Positions 11,115 to 23,186 of a stretch of DNA of 64,000 nucleotides are shown here, piece by piece. A program made the position numbers and the translations under genes. Under the pieces are notes generated by a model that was given only the letters and a program-made list of their open reading frames with translations, was not told the DNA's origin and ran no database searches. This DNA is from Blasia pusilla (Eukaryota > Marchantiophyta > Marchantiopsida > Blasiales). The stretch lies in assembly GCA_050084515.1 (NCBI GenBank), contig CM114271.1:45136001-45200000 (forward strand). Reading direction: 5' to 3'. Positions within the stretch are counted from its first letter, which is position 1. Each line of letters starts with the position of its first letter.

Positions 11115-14100
11115 CTAGGGTCTCCGTTGATTGGGCCGTGAGAAGGATTGACCTGGTCGGGGGCTAGCTTGACCAAACCTCAACGGCACAATGGGCTTAA
11201 TATATCCCTCTTTAGGAAAGTGGCGGGAAGATTTCGGGAGCTTGGAAATCTCGGGAAGCCAATGCGCAACGTAATCTCCCTCAGGGTCGTAATTCTGTGC
11301 CTGGAATTTGAAGAATGCACGTCTTTAAAACATCCAAAGCGCGTTCCTTCAAGAAAAGCATATTTTCACTCATCACAGTTATAGTGATGCTTGACAAATA
11401 ACAATGTGCACGCACCACAACCGCAAATCAACCAAGGCGGAAATGTAGTCACAGCAACACGGAAGGAACTGTAACTGGAATCATGCCAAGAATTTTAGTC
11501 CTATGGAATTGAGTAGTTCGGGGGATAATGGGGTTTTCAAGTTTCACTCTCAGTGAAAAACTGCAAGCTGTTCTGCAGGGATTATGAGCACCTACCGAGG
11601 TGGGGGTTGTTGAGCTGTCATGGAACCGACTATTATTGAAAGTTGACTCTGCTATTGGCAAAGTGACCCAGGTAGAATAGTCATGGACAGTTGAAATACC
11701 TGTTTTGGAATGCTGAAGTATCGATCCTCGCGTGGGTCATTTCCTACCCCTGCAGCCACAGACGTCACGCGTTTCAACGAGAAAGTCGGAAATCTAAAAT
11801 AACTGTAGATTTTACGAGAAGATTTGACTCCTATAACAGGTATGAGAATATTTGACTTCTGTAACAGATACAACCGATAAGGCAGATAGAACAGTAAGTC
11901 TTTATGATTTATAAAGACAAAGATTAAGTTGTACTTCGCAACGAAGAAGCTCCACGAAAGGAACAAGTGGCCAAATCGAGACACCAATTCTGATTGATAG
12001 CAAAATAACAGAGGCTCTTACCGGCACCATATGTCCAATTGCCATAGTTCGAACAAGGATCATAATCAAGCAAACAAGTCTCGAACCATTCCGCTCCTAA
12101 TCGCCAATCGAGACCCATATCCCTCACCAAGAACGAGCAGACTATCTGCAAGCAAAGCAATGTCAAGAGAATATTAAAATTATTCCTCACCGCGGAAGTG
12201 TAGTTCGTTAGGTTTTTGCTGACCAGTGCACGGACGGAAACAAAACATTTGACATGCACAGCCCATTCTTCATATGTATCCAGATTATTGTTATTTTGTA
12301 AACCACTCAGCAGTTTAGATCTGAGGCGTTGACTTGGTGCACTCTCTCTCCTAGAATCTGTAAAAACTGCCATCTGTGCCGAAAAAATAGATGGGGAAAG
12401 CCTTCAAAATAAAGGTACGGGAGCACACATGCCTGTCTTCCACGGTTGGACATAAAGCCAGTTGACGCGAGTTCTTTCATGTTGGCATCAATAAGAGGAT
12501 ATCTGAACAATGCAACAAAGATGTTGAGTAGATATGACTATTCCTCAGGATGGCAAGCACAAAATGACTCATCTCATGTCACACATTACGTGCATGAATG
12601 TACCTGCAGGTGGAGAATAATTTGGAAGTCCAAGAAAGGAATTTATGGAAAGGAATTGAGGGCCAAGGATAGAAACTAATTACCCTGTCTGTCCATCTCG
12701 CCACGCTTCGAAAAGTAATTTATCCTGACTCCATGTTTTCCCCACCACGTCGCGAGGACCTCCTGCAAAACAACCAAGATATCTCCAATAATCAAGCAGC
12801 CACTTTACTTCTTCGACGCGAAAAATGATCGTTGCTAATTTCCCCACCTTAGCTGATAGCTGGATTCGAGTGCCATACATCAATCAGTGCTCAACAAAGT
12901 ACACGCCAGTGGAACATTTTTTGAACATTTTCATGTATTATAATTATTCTTCACGACGGGTTATTAAATCCCTCCCACCCATTACTTCATCTACCGTCCA
13001 CCACTTCAGCTGCAACCTAATTCCAGTTTCCACTATTTCTGTGAAGGACTTACAGGATTGAATGCGGCTCGGCAAAGAGATGGAAAACGTACCGATGTGG
13101 AAAATGGCGTTCCCATACTTGATAGAAAGGAACCGGAAGTAGTCCCGCCATAAAAGCTCAAAAAGGACCCTGCAGATTTGCAAACATAACTTGTTCAAGT
13201 TTTAAACTGGTGCACAGATGAAATACGACGGAGTGTTAAACGTGTGCTCTCGTTTTGAATCCAATGAATAATTGATGTACGTTGTGTGCAGCAAGATCGC
13301 AACAAATAATGGGCAACCTTTTGTAACCTTTGTCTCGGGAAGAGTTCATTGCAAATTCTCCAGGACAGACTATGATGCTATGTGATGCCCCACGAAAAAA
13401 CCACGCCAGGAGACACATAGTACCGTATGTTCTTTATTACCAAGTCCCAGGGAAAACATAAAGTTCCAGAAACTATGAGGGAAAGTTCGCTCCAAGAAGA
13501 TGATGGAACAATAAATAGTTACCTCCAGTATACAAGCACTTACCAGTAGGTTGATTGATTAGCCACTCTTTCGGCTTCATATCTGATCAACTACACAAGC
13601 CAACCTAACGGTCAGATACAGCTGTGATGTAAGAGGATTGGCTAGTAAAATGCTAACGATCCACAAAGTCATAATTGAGACGCAAGTTCGGGTATTAGTG
13701 TGAATTCAGTCAAACTTGATCGTCAGTACAGAAGCAGATCGCACCAAATTTACATGACACCAAAGTGAACTGTGGAGAAAGTGTTCTTTCCATATTTTAG
13801 GGTAGTTACACATAAAAAAAATCGTAGAAATTACAACCATGATTCATTTGTATGTAAGGAGACGACTGATTGTGTGAACCCAACTGAAGTGGAGGTAGAC
13901 TCCACTGAAAAGAAGTTTTACTCCCCAAAACTTTCTTCACTTCCGTATGGTGTGATTCAGTACATTTCAAGTCTTGCTACGAGATACAGCATGCAAGTGT
14001 CTTAAGAGAATCCACACTAGTGCAAAGATTAACTAGCCCCGAATGCTCATAACCAATTGTCCAACCTGATGGATGCATAAACTCATAAAGGCCTAGAGTC

Positions 14101-16684
14101 GTAACAAGCGCACAATTTCTAAGGAAAGCTAACAGAAATGAGTACAACTCCATACCTCAGCATTGATTATTCGTGGCGTGATGCAGCCATGAGCAAGCCA
14201 CGGTGAGAACTTTGTTGAGTAGTCTGCGCCAAGCATGCCATTCCTAGTATCTTTGTAAACACGAACCTTGTCCTAATACATCAAAACAAGTTTCAGTCTA
14301 CGCTTACTTTACCTCCATGTCCTACAAACAAGAGAATCCGATCTCTACTGCCTCCGAACGCGTGAACGAAACATTGAATGCTGGCAAACTCGGAAAGCAA
14401 TACACACCTTCACCCAAAAGTAATCATTAAGTCGAGCTAGGGCCGCTGTCTCCCCACCAACGAATCGCATTACTCCAAGAGGACTCTGAACGAGCAAAAT
14501 TAAGGTTGTCAGACGACTTGGTTTACCTGTTATTTGTCATTTGATATTAATTCCCTCGTTTAGCACCCCTCACGTTAGAATCGAAGTGTCCTGACATAAT
14601 TTTTCATGGGCAGAAAACAAGACATCCAACCCCAAATATCCGGAACTAGAACTTAGGTTGTAGAAGTAGTAAGACGTTGTCAGTTCCCTATGGAATGGCT
14701 ATCAAGTTGGATCTTGGAAAGTTCACTGGAGTCAGATGTACCTGTTGGATGTTTCCAATTACATGAGACTGGAGAAGGGAGAAAAATTAAAGAATTAACA
14801 TCATGACTGCATTCCATTCGGATATGTGATTGTACCTGCTCACGGGGTGAAAGACCGACATCGCCCAACGTGGGAAGTGAGCCACAACCGCCTATCTTTT
14901 CCATCCCATCAGGCAGGGGTCCAAGTGATGAAGGCATTTGACATGCTGGACGAATCTTGGCACCTGTCTCCACCGACTGCCAAGACAGTACTACACAATG
15001 AGGACATATGAAAAAAAGGTATTCTCGTAGAGATTATCTTCAACGTCACAGCATTGAACGTTTCTCAATTTACTTGATTAGTTTCTCTTCTTCTCATCGG
15101 AATACTCATATTGGATACGGGGAACAAAACTTTGTCTAAATGTGATGACATGGCCTATCAACATAGAAGCAAATGAGGTCCGATTTGAGCTACATCACCC
15201 CAGAATTATTAGCTTTTCTGCCTGTGCAAAGGCTACCACCCTCAGAGTAGCTACACTTCAGGAACTAAAGCTCATCTGACAGTACATCCTCCGAATCTGC
15301 GACAATGGCAAGTGTGGATTCTTAGATGGACCCCGAAGAGCACTCCAGAATTCGGTTCAGAAATCACTCCATGAGACAGACTGCGAGAACGACCTTACCT
15401 TACGGAACTGAGTGTAAACATCTGGTAAACGACTTGCAGGAAATGGCAAGTCATCAATATGATAAAGAGTTCCCCCCCAGACGAGTTCTAGCTTTGAATG
15501 TTGCTTTCGTGTAGAAGCCTCAGGCTTGCCAGTGGTGACTTCTTTTGTTTCAATCTCAACCTTTCCAAGTTGATTTTTAACATGTCGTTCCACAATTGTT
15601 TCTTCACTGGTTGTTTCCTTGTGCGTAAATACCTGTTGCAGGATAGGATAGACAAGTTGTCAGCTCCCTGTACCAAGACTGCGTAAACTCCAAGGTAAAA
15701 TTAGCAAATTCCAGGAAACAATAAACCTCATAGTGCGTAACTTGCTCGGGACAACAAATATCTTGACGGGTAAGAACAGTCGTAAATATCGAGTTGTTGG
15801 ACTTATTCCACTCCTTCTCATGTCCAACGGGATCGCTCCACAGGTGAATTATAGTCAGATCGCAGAGTCCACAGTGGAGAGAAGGAAAAAGTAGGGGGAA
15901 GGCAGTTGAAGGGATCGGATGTCAGAGACTTGGCGAGCTACTTCTCGTTATACAGACGGTGTCCTTACGGTGTGAGCTCCGACAGCCGCAGCCAAATTGG
16001 GAACGATGTCCTCAGGTTTGCCGAGGCGAATAACCAAATCTAATCCACGCTGTTGCAAATTCTTTCGCAGGTCGTCCACACTCTCCAAGATAAATTGTGC
16101 ACGCAATTCTGCAATAGACTCTTCAACTCAGTAACAATAGTTAAACTGAAACTTCGAAATATGTCACGGTGACAGCATTTCCAGTTTGGTGACGAACAGG
16201 AGAACGTCGGACACACAGATGAAATCCAACACAGAGAAATTCAGGGATTCTCGACGGAAAATATCAATTTCACGCAGATGCCACAGAGAATTCTAGGGCA
16301 CGTCCAGAAACTAAGGTGATTGATGACGAGCGGAATTGTAACCTCGGCACTCGACCTGATTTGTAGTGGATTAAGAGAAATACCTCCAGTTTTTGGAAAC
16401 TTGAATATATGAGTGGTAGAGAAGAGTCTTGGATCGAGACAGTAAACAGGGAGCACTGCATTCGATGTCTGCCAGGCCCGCAATAATGCCTCGTTATCGG
16501 ATACGCGCAAATCATTTCTGAACCACACCACTGCTGTACCCGTTCCCTGCCTGCGGAGTTTCTCCCCACGACTATCCTTAGAAGCCATGACTTGTACTGA
16601 CCGTTCCGCGCTTACGGAAATTCTGGGAAGACTCCCGCTGGCAACGAATTGACTGCCCGTTGTGAAAAACTTGCTTCCTACCAT
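11115..16684 (-). CDS. CRYD: Cryptochrome DASH (CRY3-type, FAD-dependent, probably organelle-targeted)
   Basis: Blue-light, FAD-binding photolyase-family protein; plant CRY-DASH repairs cyclobutane dimers in single-stranded or looped DNA in plastids and mitochondria. Thirteen coding exons give 1644 bp (547 codons plus stop), the usual family length: 16684-16384, 16108-15969, 15632-15399, 14976-14836, 14485-14408, 14272-14156, 13590-13544, 13169-13093, 12762-12684, 12502-12433, 12145-12022, 11749-11700, 11300-11115. Phases agree at every junction. The start ATG is the first after an in-frame TAA. Residues 1-50 are Ser/Arg-rich and look like a transit peptide. The photolyase domain follows ([29 protein letters not shown]), then the FAD domain ([55 protein letters not shown]). 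Exon 3 carries a longer Lys/Glu/Thr-rich insert than Arabidopsis CRY3. The C-terminus is Arg/Pro-rich. No stops or frameshifts are seen. Confidence 0.95.
12146..12432 (-). other. Non-canonical GC-AG intron in CRY-DASH
   Basis: Exon 10 must end at ...AGA CAG to join NRGRQ to IVCSFLVRD, the invariant reading in the family. The next minus-strand bases are GCATGTG, so the donor is CAG|GCATGT. The acceptor is a normal TTGCTTGCAG. The eleven other introns of this gene begin with GT. Confidence 0.85.
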
Positions 16685-19115
16685 AGCGAGAAGCCCACGA
16701 CAAGTATCTATTTAGTGAGTCTTGCAAGCATTCATTTCGAAATAGCCTGTAAATTCACAGTTTTTCTTAACTTTGCCTTCCCGTCGAATAGGAGTGCGGC
16801 CAGATCAAGGCTCCAACCCTGTAGGCTTGCAATTGTCAAATTTGATTTTGTTATGGGCGGGAAATAAGAGATTGAAACTTCTTGCTGTCCGATAAAAACG
16901 CTAGTCTGTGTCTGTGTCACAATAGGGTGCAATGGTCTGGCCCGGTGGACAAACACAGCAGCACAGCTGAGTATCGTCACATGCTATTCCAAAGCTACAA
17001 GTCCTAACATAGAAAAAAAAAATCTGTCTTTCTATTACGCGCTAGTTGCTATCTACCTCGAGCCGAATGGTACATTACCCTGAACATCAATCGACCCAAG
17101 AGCCTACGGCCTCTAAGAACCTGTGCGTGCATGTTGCCAGCCAAGTTTGTCATCCTTCAGCCGCATTTGAGTCGCGTTTCCGCCTGGCATTGCACGACTT
17201 TTACTGTGAACATCTCTCGTCCAGTCGAAGACACTCTGACGTTTAGGTCCAGAAACTAAGGTGATTGACGTAAACCCAGATATCCTCGACCTCTACGTCT
17301 AACGCCAACCCTCTCTTTACTCCCGGAACTTGGGTTAGAAGAGTTCCCTCACTTACCACGACTTGAAAGCATTAGAGCTGCTGTAGATCGTCACGGCTCA
17401 AAGCAAGTATCACACACGCTTGTCACGTCCGGAGTGGATACTGTGTGAGCAGTAGAAGCCACGGAGCTGAAATCGGTCGGGCTTTCGAAAACAAGAAGTT
17501 GGTAGCGTGTAGATGCATTCTTGCCGGTGCTCGGGATCTCTGCACCGACTCCCGGATGCGTATCGAGCTTCCACTTTCCTCTTACATCTGCAACTGTAAT
17601 GGCTCCCATGCATCCACGTCTCCTCTGCTCCACTCTCCCGCACGCGGACATCACTTGGGGGTTTGTTCACGACATCGTCACCAACCCACCGCCACATAAC
17701 AGTGGTAGCACTGCGGGAAGGACTTTCTAAAGAGTAGAAATGCTAATTGACTACCATATTCTGCAATAAGTGCATAGACGGCAACTTTTCCGTTCTCTTT
17801 ATTTATGATCACTTTTTATTTGGCAGTATGGGACTCTGGGTAAACAGGTAAAAACTAAGTGGCCATTAATGGCCAAAACACGACGAAGCTGGGAGTCAGC
17901 GACAGGGTGTACGCACTGAGATCTTACCAGATCAGCGACAAAATCTGAACGAGAGCTCGAAAGCAGAAAAGAATCGGCGGGCAACAAAACTGTGATAGTT
18001 GTGCCCCTTGAGAAACATTATGCGTGTTTGAGATGTTCACTCGGCAGGCACTTCCACGGAAGCTCGTAGTGTTGCTCGTCTCTAGAGAAAGCGAAGTGCC
18101 AGGATGGCGTGAAATGGTTACCACAATCAAGGAAAATTTTGGCACCACGGAGGATCATCGCTGTGTGTCCGCGTGGGAAGACGCTGGATCCGCGGCGATC
18201 TCGCGGTGTTTCTTGACGGACGTTTGAGTATCGCAGTACCAATGACAATCAGCCACAAGAACACACCGTGAGCGTGTCGATCCTGGAGCTGCAACCTAAG
18301 AGTCCAGCGTTCTACTGCCACACGAATTGTAAGTTATATGGTGATTTAGATGTTTCTTAAGTGTCTTTGCGATTCGCTAGGTACAATCCCAAGCTTTTTG
18401 GTACCCTATCGCTGGAGATCACTATTCACAGCGTATTCTTTCTCGTTCCAAATCATGCTACTCCTCTACGCTGAACGCGCCGAACAATGGAGTCAAAATT
18501 GGTCTGAACTAAAATCTCTTTGTACGATATGTGAAGTTCCGGGAGGTAACTTATCTTCAAAGACAGGGAGGCAGGCGGAGCAAAGAATAGAAGAACAAAA
18601 CGTGCGCGGAGACGAGCCTCGGATAACTTTCCGTGAAAACGACGCGAACTCGGAGCGGAGCTGCCGAAGCACACGCCCGCACGCTTGAAAGGTGGTCTTA
18701 CACACGCGCCATTTGAATTTCGAGGAGCGGGACAAAGATCATTGATTGATTGATCTACTGGAAACTATGATGTAAGTTCAAGTAGACGGTGTGAGTAGCG
18801 CTGATTCTTCTCTGATCATCGAGCTTGATGCTGCAGGAGCTTTCGATGTGAGCTTCTCTTCGCCATCGAGCGCAGATGACTGCAATGTTAAGGTGGGTTT
18901 CCTTGCCAACCTCATTGGAATCAGAGAGAGTCCAAAGTTAGAAGTAGGGTGCTTTCCCAACACTCACCGACTGCTTTGTAAGGATTCGTTGTGAGCTGAT
19001 CGCTGTAGACCTTCTCACGTCTAAAGTTTAGTGAATGCTTTGTTAGGATTCATTGAGCATTTACGCAGAAATAATATGATAAGAGTTGTATCTCTAATAA
19101 TATTATTAACGGAAG
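16685..19115. other. Upstream region of CRY-DASH, no recognised gene
   Basis: Moderately GC-rich DNA with many short open frames on both strands (for example 17391-17697 minus, 18350-18688 plus, 18791-18994 plus), none with family features. The CRY-DASH promoter and 5' UTR should lie in the first few hundred bases. A 22-bp sequence at 17247-17268 is identical to one inside CRY-DASH intron 1 (16302-16323). Unrecognised host exons cannot be excluded. Confidence 0.4.
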
Positions 19116-19297
19116 TATTTGTTCTAACGGATCTTTACATGATACACTTCATTAACAAACGAGAAAGAGTTAAAAGAAGATTTTATAAAAATATTTAATT
19201 ATAATCTATTTGTTTTAACGGATCTTTACATGATACACTTCATTAACAAACGAGAAAGAGTTAAAAGAAGATTTTATAAAAATATTTAATTATAATC
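19116..19297. repeat. 91-bp tandem duplication
   Basis: 19116-19206 and 19207-19297 are adjacent copies that differ at one base (C/T in TTTGTTYTAACGG). This is a recent tandem duplication in AT-rich DNA. Confidence 0.95.
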
Positions 19298-22200
19298 TAT
19301 ACTATAATGTGAGGAGGGTGTTACCTATTGTGGAAATTAGTGTGTTGCCCCTTTGAGATAGGTGACCCTTTGATAGGCTCCATGGGGGAAGGAAAAAATT
19401 CAGGGAGAGCTTGTAAGGGTCTCTAAAGTAGTCATATGACCTTACCTCTTCGAAAAAAATGTGAAGAGATCACTCCCAACAACCCTATATTTGGATCTCA
19501 CGCCACTTGATACACACAAGATACATGTTAGATTATGAATAAAGGTTTACTTACTCTATTCTATTGAGGATGGGGTAGCTATGAGTGGAACCCCACACCT
19601 TTACGCGGAGTAAAATACTTCACTCTTTGTATCAAAATATAGAGGCTACTCATGATCCACATACTCGATGAAATACTTGGATCGTAGTAATTTCCATCCA
19701 CACAATTGTGCTTGTATGGATGGTGTACCAAATGAGTGGCTCATAAACAAGTAATTGAGTATAAAGAAGGAGCGAGCTAGGCAACTTTGGAGCGATGTCG
19801 ATGTCAATTGAAGGCTTGAAGTTGGAGGAGTTGAGATTCTTTCAAACACAGGCAAATTGTCTGTGGGTAGGCAAACCAACACATATGACAGTTTGTGCAA
19901 AACACAGGGTGAAAGGTCCTTTTGGCACCACTTCACTAAATCTGTAGATATATTTCCATGACCCATGGTTGGCATTTTACTATTCTAACCTATAAGAGAA
20001 CATCTAGAAGCTTGATGTAGTGAGTACATGCTAGATCGGAACCAAGAATGGATGAAGCAAATAGGATGTGAGATGTGCCTATATCATTCTCACGATCGTG
20101 GAGATTCGTTAGAACGTGCCATCATCTGTTGATGGTGCATAAGGGATGGTAAGCAATAACCTTTTTTCCAAGTGGGTCGATGACAAGTATCTATAGGCAA
20201 AGAAGCGGTGCTTGCTCAATTCGGTCTACATAAATAGACCTCTGACATGGAAAATTTCTATCGTCTAATTGGATCAGGGGCATACATACCTAAAATGATC
20301 ACATGATTTCAATATGAGTTCTATCTAAATTATTGAGATGGTATCAAGATTGAGAATTTCTGGATCTTTACAGATTTTCTCCATCATTATTTCCTTCGGC
20401 CGTTGCATGCATTAGGATTACGGTTGATTGTTGGCTTGCTTTGAGAGTATGTGAGGGACAGTGGGGATGAAAACTGGGAAGGGAAAGACAAACCTCTTGA
20501 GCTTGCTCCGTGCGTTCCTTTCCCAAGCACCTCCCTTGGTGTGAATTGTTTCTTGTAAGTATTTATCACAAACATCTCCTCACCATAAACAACTTCCTTG
20601 GTAACATAGTGTAATGTTCAATCGCCCATGTGTTTGTTTGTTGAAGGAGTTTTACATCCTACTTGAATTGAAGAGTCATTATTGCAAGTGAGTAGCTAAA
20701 TTATCAAAGATATGCCAAGTCTGTCAACCAATAGAGAAGGGGAAGACCATGCACAATTTTTAATGACATGGAAGATTGATAAAAGCATGAAATATGCAAA
20801 TTTTTCTTTTTATATTACATCATAATTAATACAATTAGATTTGTATGTGAGAGAAAAATTGTATTTTAAAAATTTTAAGTCGGACGTTGGTATATCCAAC
20901 TAGTATTCTTAAAGAGTCGGAGAGATAGCTATGAATTTTCTATTGGAAGATTTCAAAGATTTTTGTAAAAGTTACATTTTTAAGAAGTGGAAGAGATAGT
21001 CTTGAATTTTCAAGGAGGAGACTTCATCAAAGATTTTCAGTTTTTATGTTTTGTAAATTAGGAAAATAGTAATAAGGTTTAATTAATGTCGATAGAGGAG
21101 AAATTTTTCACTATACTCATCATTTTAAGTTTTTTTATTATAAAATTTATATCAAAAGAATATTTTGTAAAGAATCGTTCAAAAGTATTAACTTCAATGG
21201 GAGATAGGAGGAAATATATTGGGATTACAGCAGACAAGTGAATTAATGTTCTTGGATCATTTAGCAACAACCTCAAATTTACTTAATACTTCAAAAAAGA
21301 ATTTATTTGAAGTTATAATTGACTCTCTTAATCATGATAAATATGTTCCGATATAATATGGTAGAATGACATTAGAATGGTGACATGTGTGCACAAGTCA
21401 CTTATATAAAGTATGGAAGAACAAGGAGATTGCAACCTAATGAGAGAGGAGTTTTAAATTGATTCTATCATTGTTGAGCCCGCTAGTATGGAGGTACCTA
21501 AGTCTTTATCTCATACGTGGATCGAAACTACTATTTGTTGACACTCTCTCGTAAATTCCACTAGAACTTTTAAAGAATTTAAGAGAGAGTTGTATGGTAA
21601 ATTTATAATGAGAGTGATTGTAAAGCTCTTCTCCTCTTTAGGTATATTCCTTCATTCTCCTAAGGCCTCCCTAGGTAACTTGCATACACAAGTCACTATT
21701 TTAGTTTCAAATTATCTTGTCAAATCATGATTTATCTTTCCAACTAGAAAATCAACTAAGATGGTAAGTTAATTAACAATGGATGAGACTTTCAAAATTT
21801 ATGGATCTGTTTGCATACGTGTGTCATTCATCTCTCAAAGCTACATTACCGTATTAGAGCTTCAATTGTTGATGAGGGGATGAATACCACACCATATCCT
21901 TTAATGTCATATTGTGATGCTTATAGCCATAATGTCTTCTCAATTATTGTGTTCAATTCCTCATGTCAAATCTTGCTTCATTAGTGAGGGTTACTAAATC
22001 TTGTTAGTTCAAACAAGTCCAAATTGTTGATGATGGTAAGGGTGTTATTTTTTGTAAGAGAACATTGAGGTATTGATTGCGAAGGGGTGACAATGTGAGT
22101 TATCCAAGCAAGTAAGTGACAATGTGAGTTATCCAAGGTTGTATCTAATTACAACCTTATACTTATGAAGAATTTTAATAGTAAGATATCTCTTTTTGCA

Positions 22201-22520
22201 AAAACATGAAAAATACAAGTTTGTAGGAATTTTTCGTTCATTTTATTATATATCAAGCGCATGGAAAAATCATGCATTCCAGATGCATTGGGGAGGTATC
22301 ATGCTTATCTATGATGAAGTAGAAGATTTAGTCCAACCTAGATATTTTTCCGATATACATCTAGCGAATTACATGTAAACATAGATGAGAATGTTGCATA
22401 TGTACTTTCTTGTTATTTTAAGATATAGCTTTTAAGTAGTGCATATGCATGTCGTATCCTTGCAACCACAGACTATCCGCTTCGGTCAGACGATGCTAGA
22501 GTTGGATGAGCATATAGCAA
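19298..22520. other. AT-rich intergenic DNA
   Basis: No supportable gene. Contains a 22-bp direct repeat (22087-22108 and 22116-22137, beginning GTGACAATGTGAG) and an imperfect ~85-bp duplication near 20905-21045 (repeated GTCGGAGAGATAG / GTGGAAGAGATAG blocks). Confidence 0.5.
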
Positions 22521-22859
22521 GGTTGCATATGAACAAATTCTTTGTCCACAGACATATCCATATCCATGGACTTACGTTCGCCCTTTAGGAAGTATTTGTC
22601 TGTATGGATCCCATCTCCCTGTTCTTTCTCATCCCTCCCACTTGCTTTCATGATTCGCATTTTCTCATTTCTTCCTCCTTCCACTTCCATTCCGTGAATT
22701 TCCCTCCCTCCTTATCTATCCGTCCGTCCGTCCTTGCCTTGCCTTCCATCATGAACTAAAAGTGTGGACCCCATCTGTTGCAATCAATGTCCATGGACAT
22801 ATGTAGATTTGTCCATCCACATCCGTCTTAAAGATGGACTTGTTTGTTTTTATGCAACC
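22521..22859 (-). mobile_element. MITE family M, copy 1
   Basis: Ends GGTTGCATATG...TATGCAACC are inverted repeats. The interior (GGATCC, TTCATGATGGAAG and CATGGA blocks) matches copy 2 and copy 3 when read on the minus strand. Non-coding. Confidence 0.65.
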
Positions 22860-22925
22860 ATGGCGTAGAGAGAACGAAGAAATGAAGCGGACCTTATATA
22901 AAATTGAGGACTTTCTTAAGACAAT

Positions 22926-23186
22926 GGTTGCAAAAAAACGGATATGGACATGGATTGCAAGAGGTGGGATCCACACTTATAGTTCATGATGGAAAGTAGG
23001 GCAAGAGCAAGTTAAGTAATAAGGAAGGAGAAGGGAAGAAATGGGAGAATATGGTACACGAAAGAAAGTGGAGGGATGACAAAGAAAGGGAAGATGGAGC
23101 CCACAAGAATAAATCCTTCCATAAGACGGACGTATGTCTACGGTCATGGATATATCTACATACACATACTTTGTCCACATGTAACC
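22926..23186 (+). mobile_element. MITE family M, copy 2
   Basis: Lies 66 bp from copy 1 in the opposite orientation, so the pair can fold into a large hairpin. Ends GGTTGCAAAAAAACGG and CACATGTAACC. Flanking CTTAAG motifs on both sides extend the inverted symmetry. Confidence 0.65.

Noticed and set aside
17391-17699. A small host gene upstream of CRY-DASH.
   Set aside because: Long open frames overlap on both strands with no family features, start context or splice logic; this is expected in moderately GC-rich DNA.
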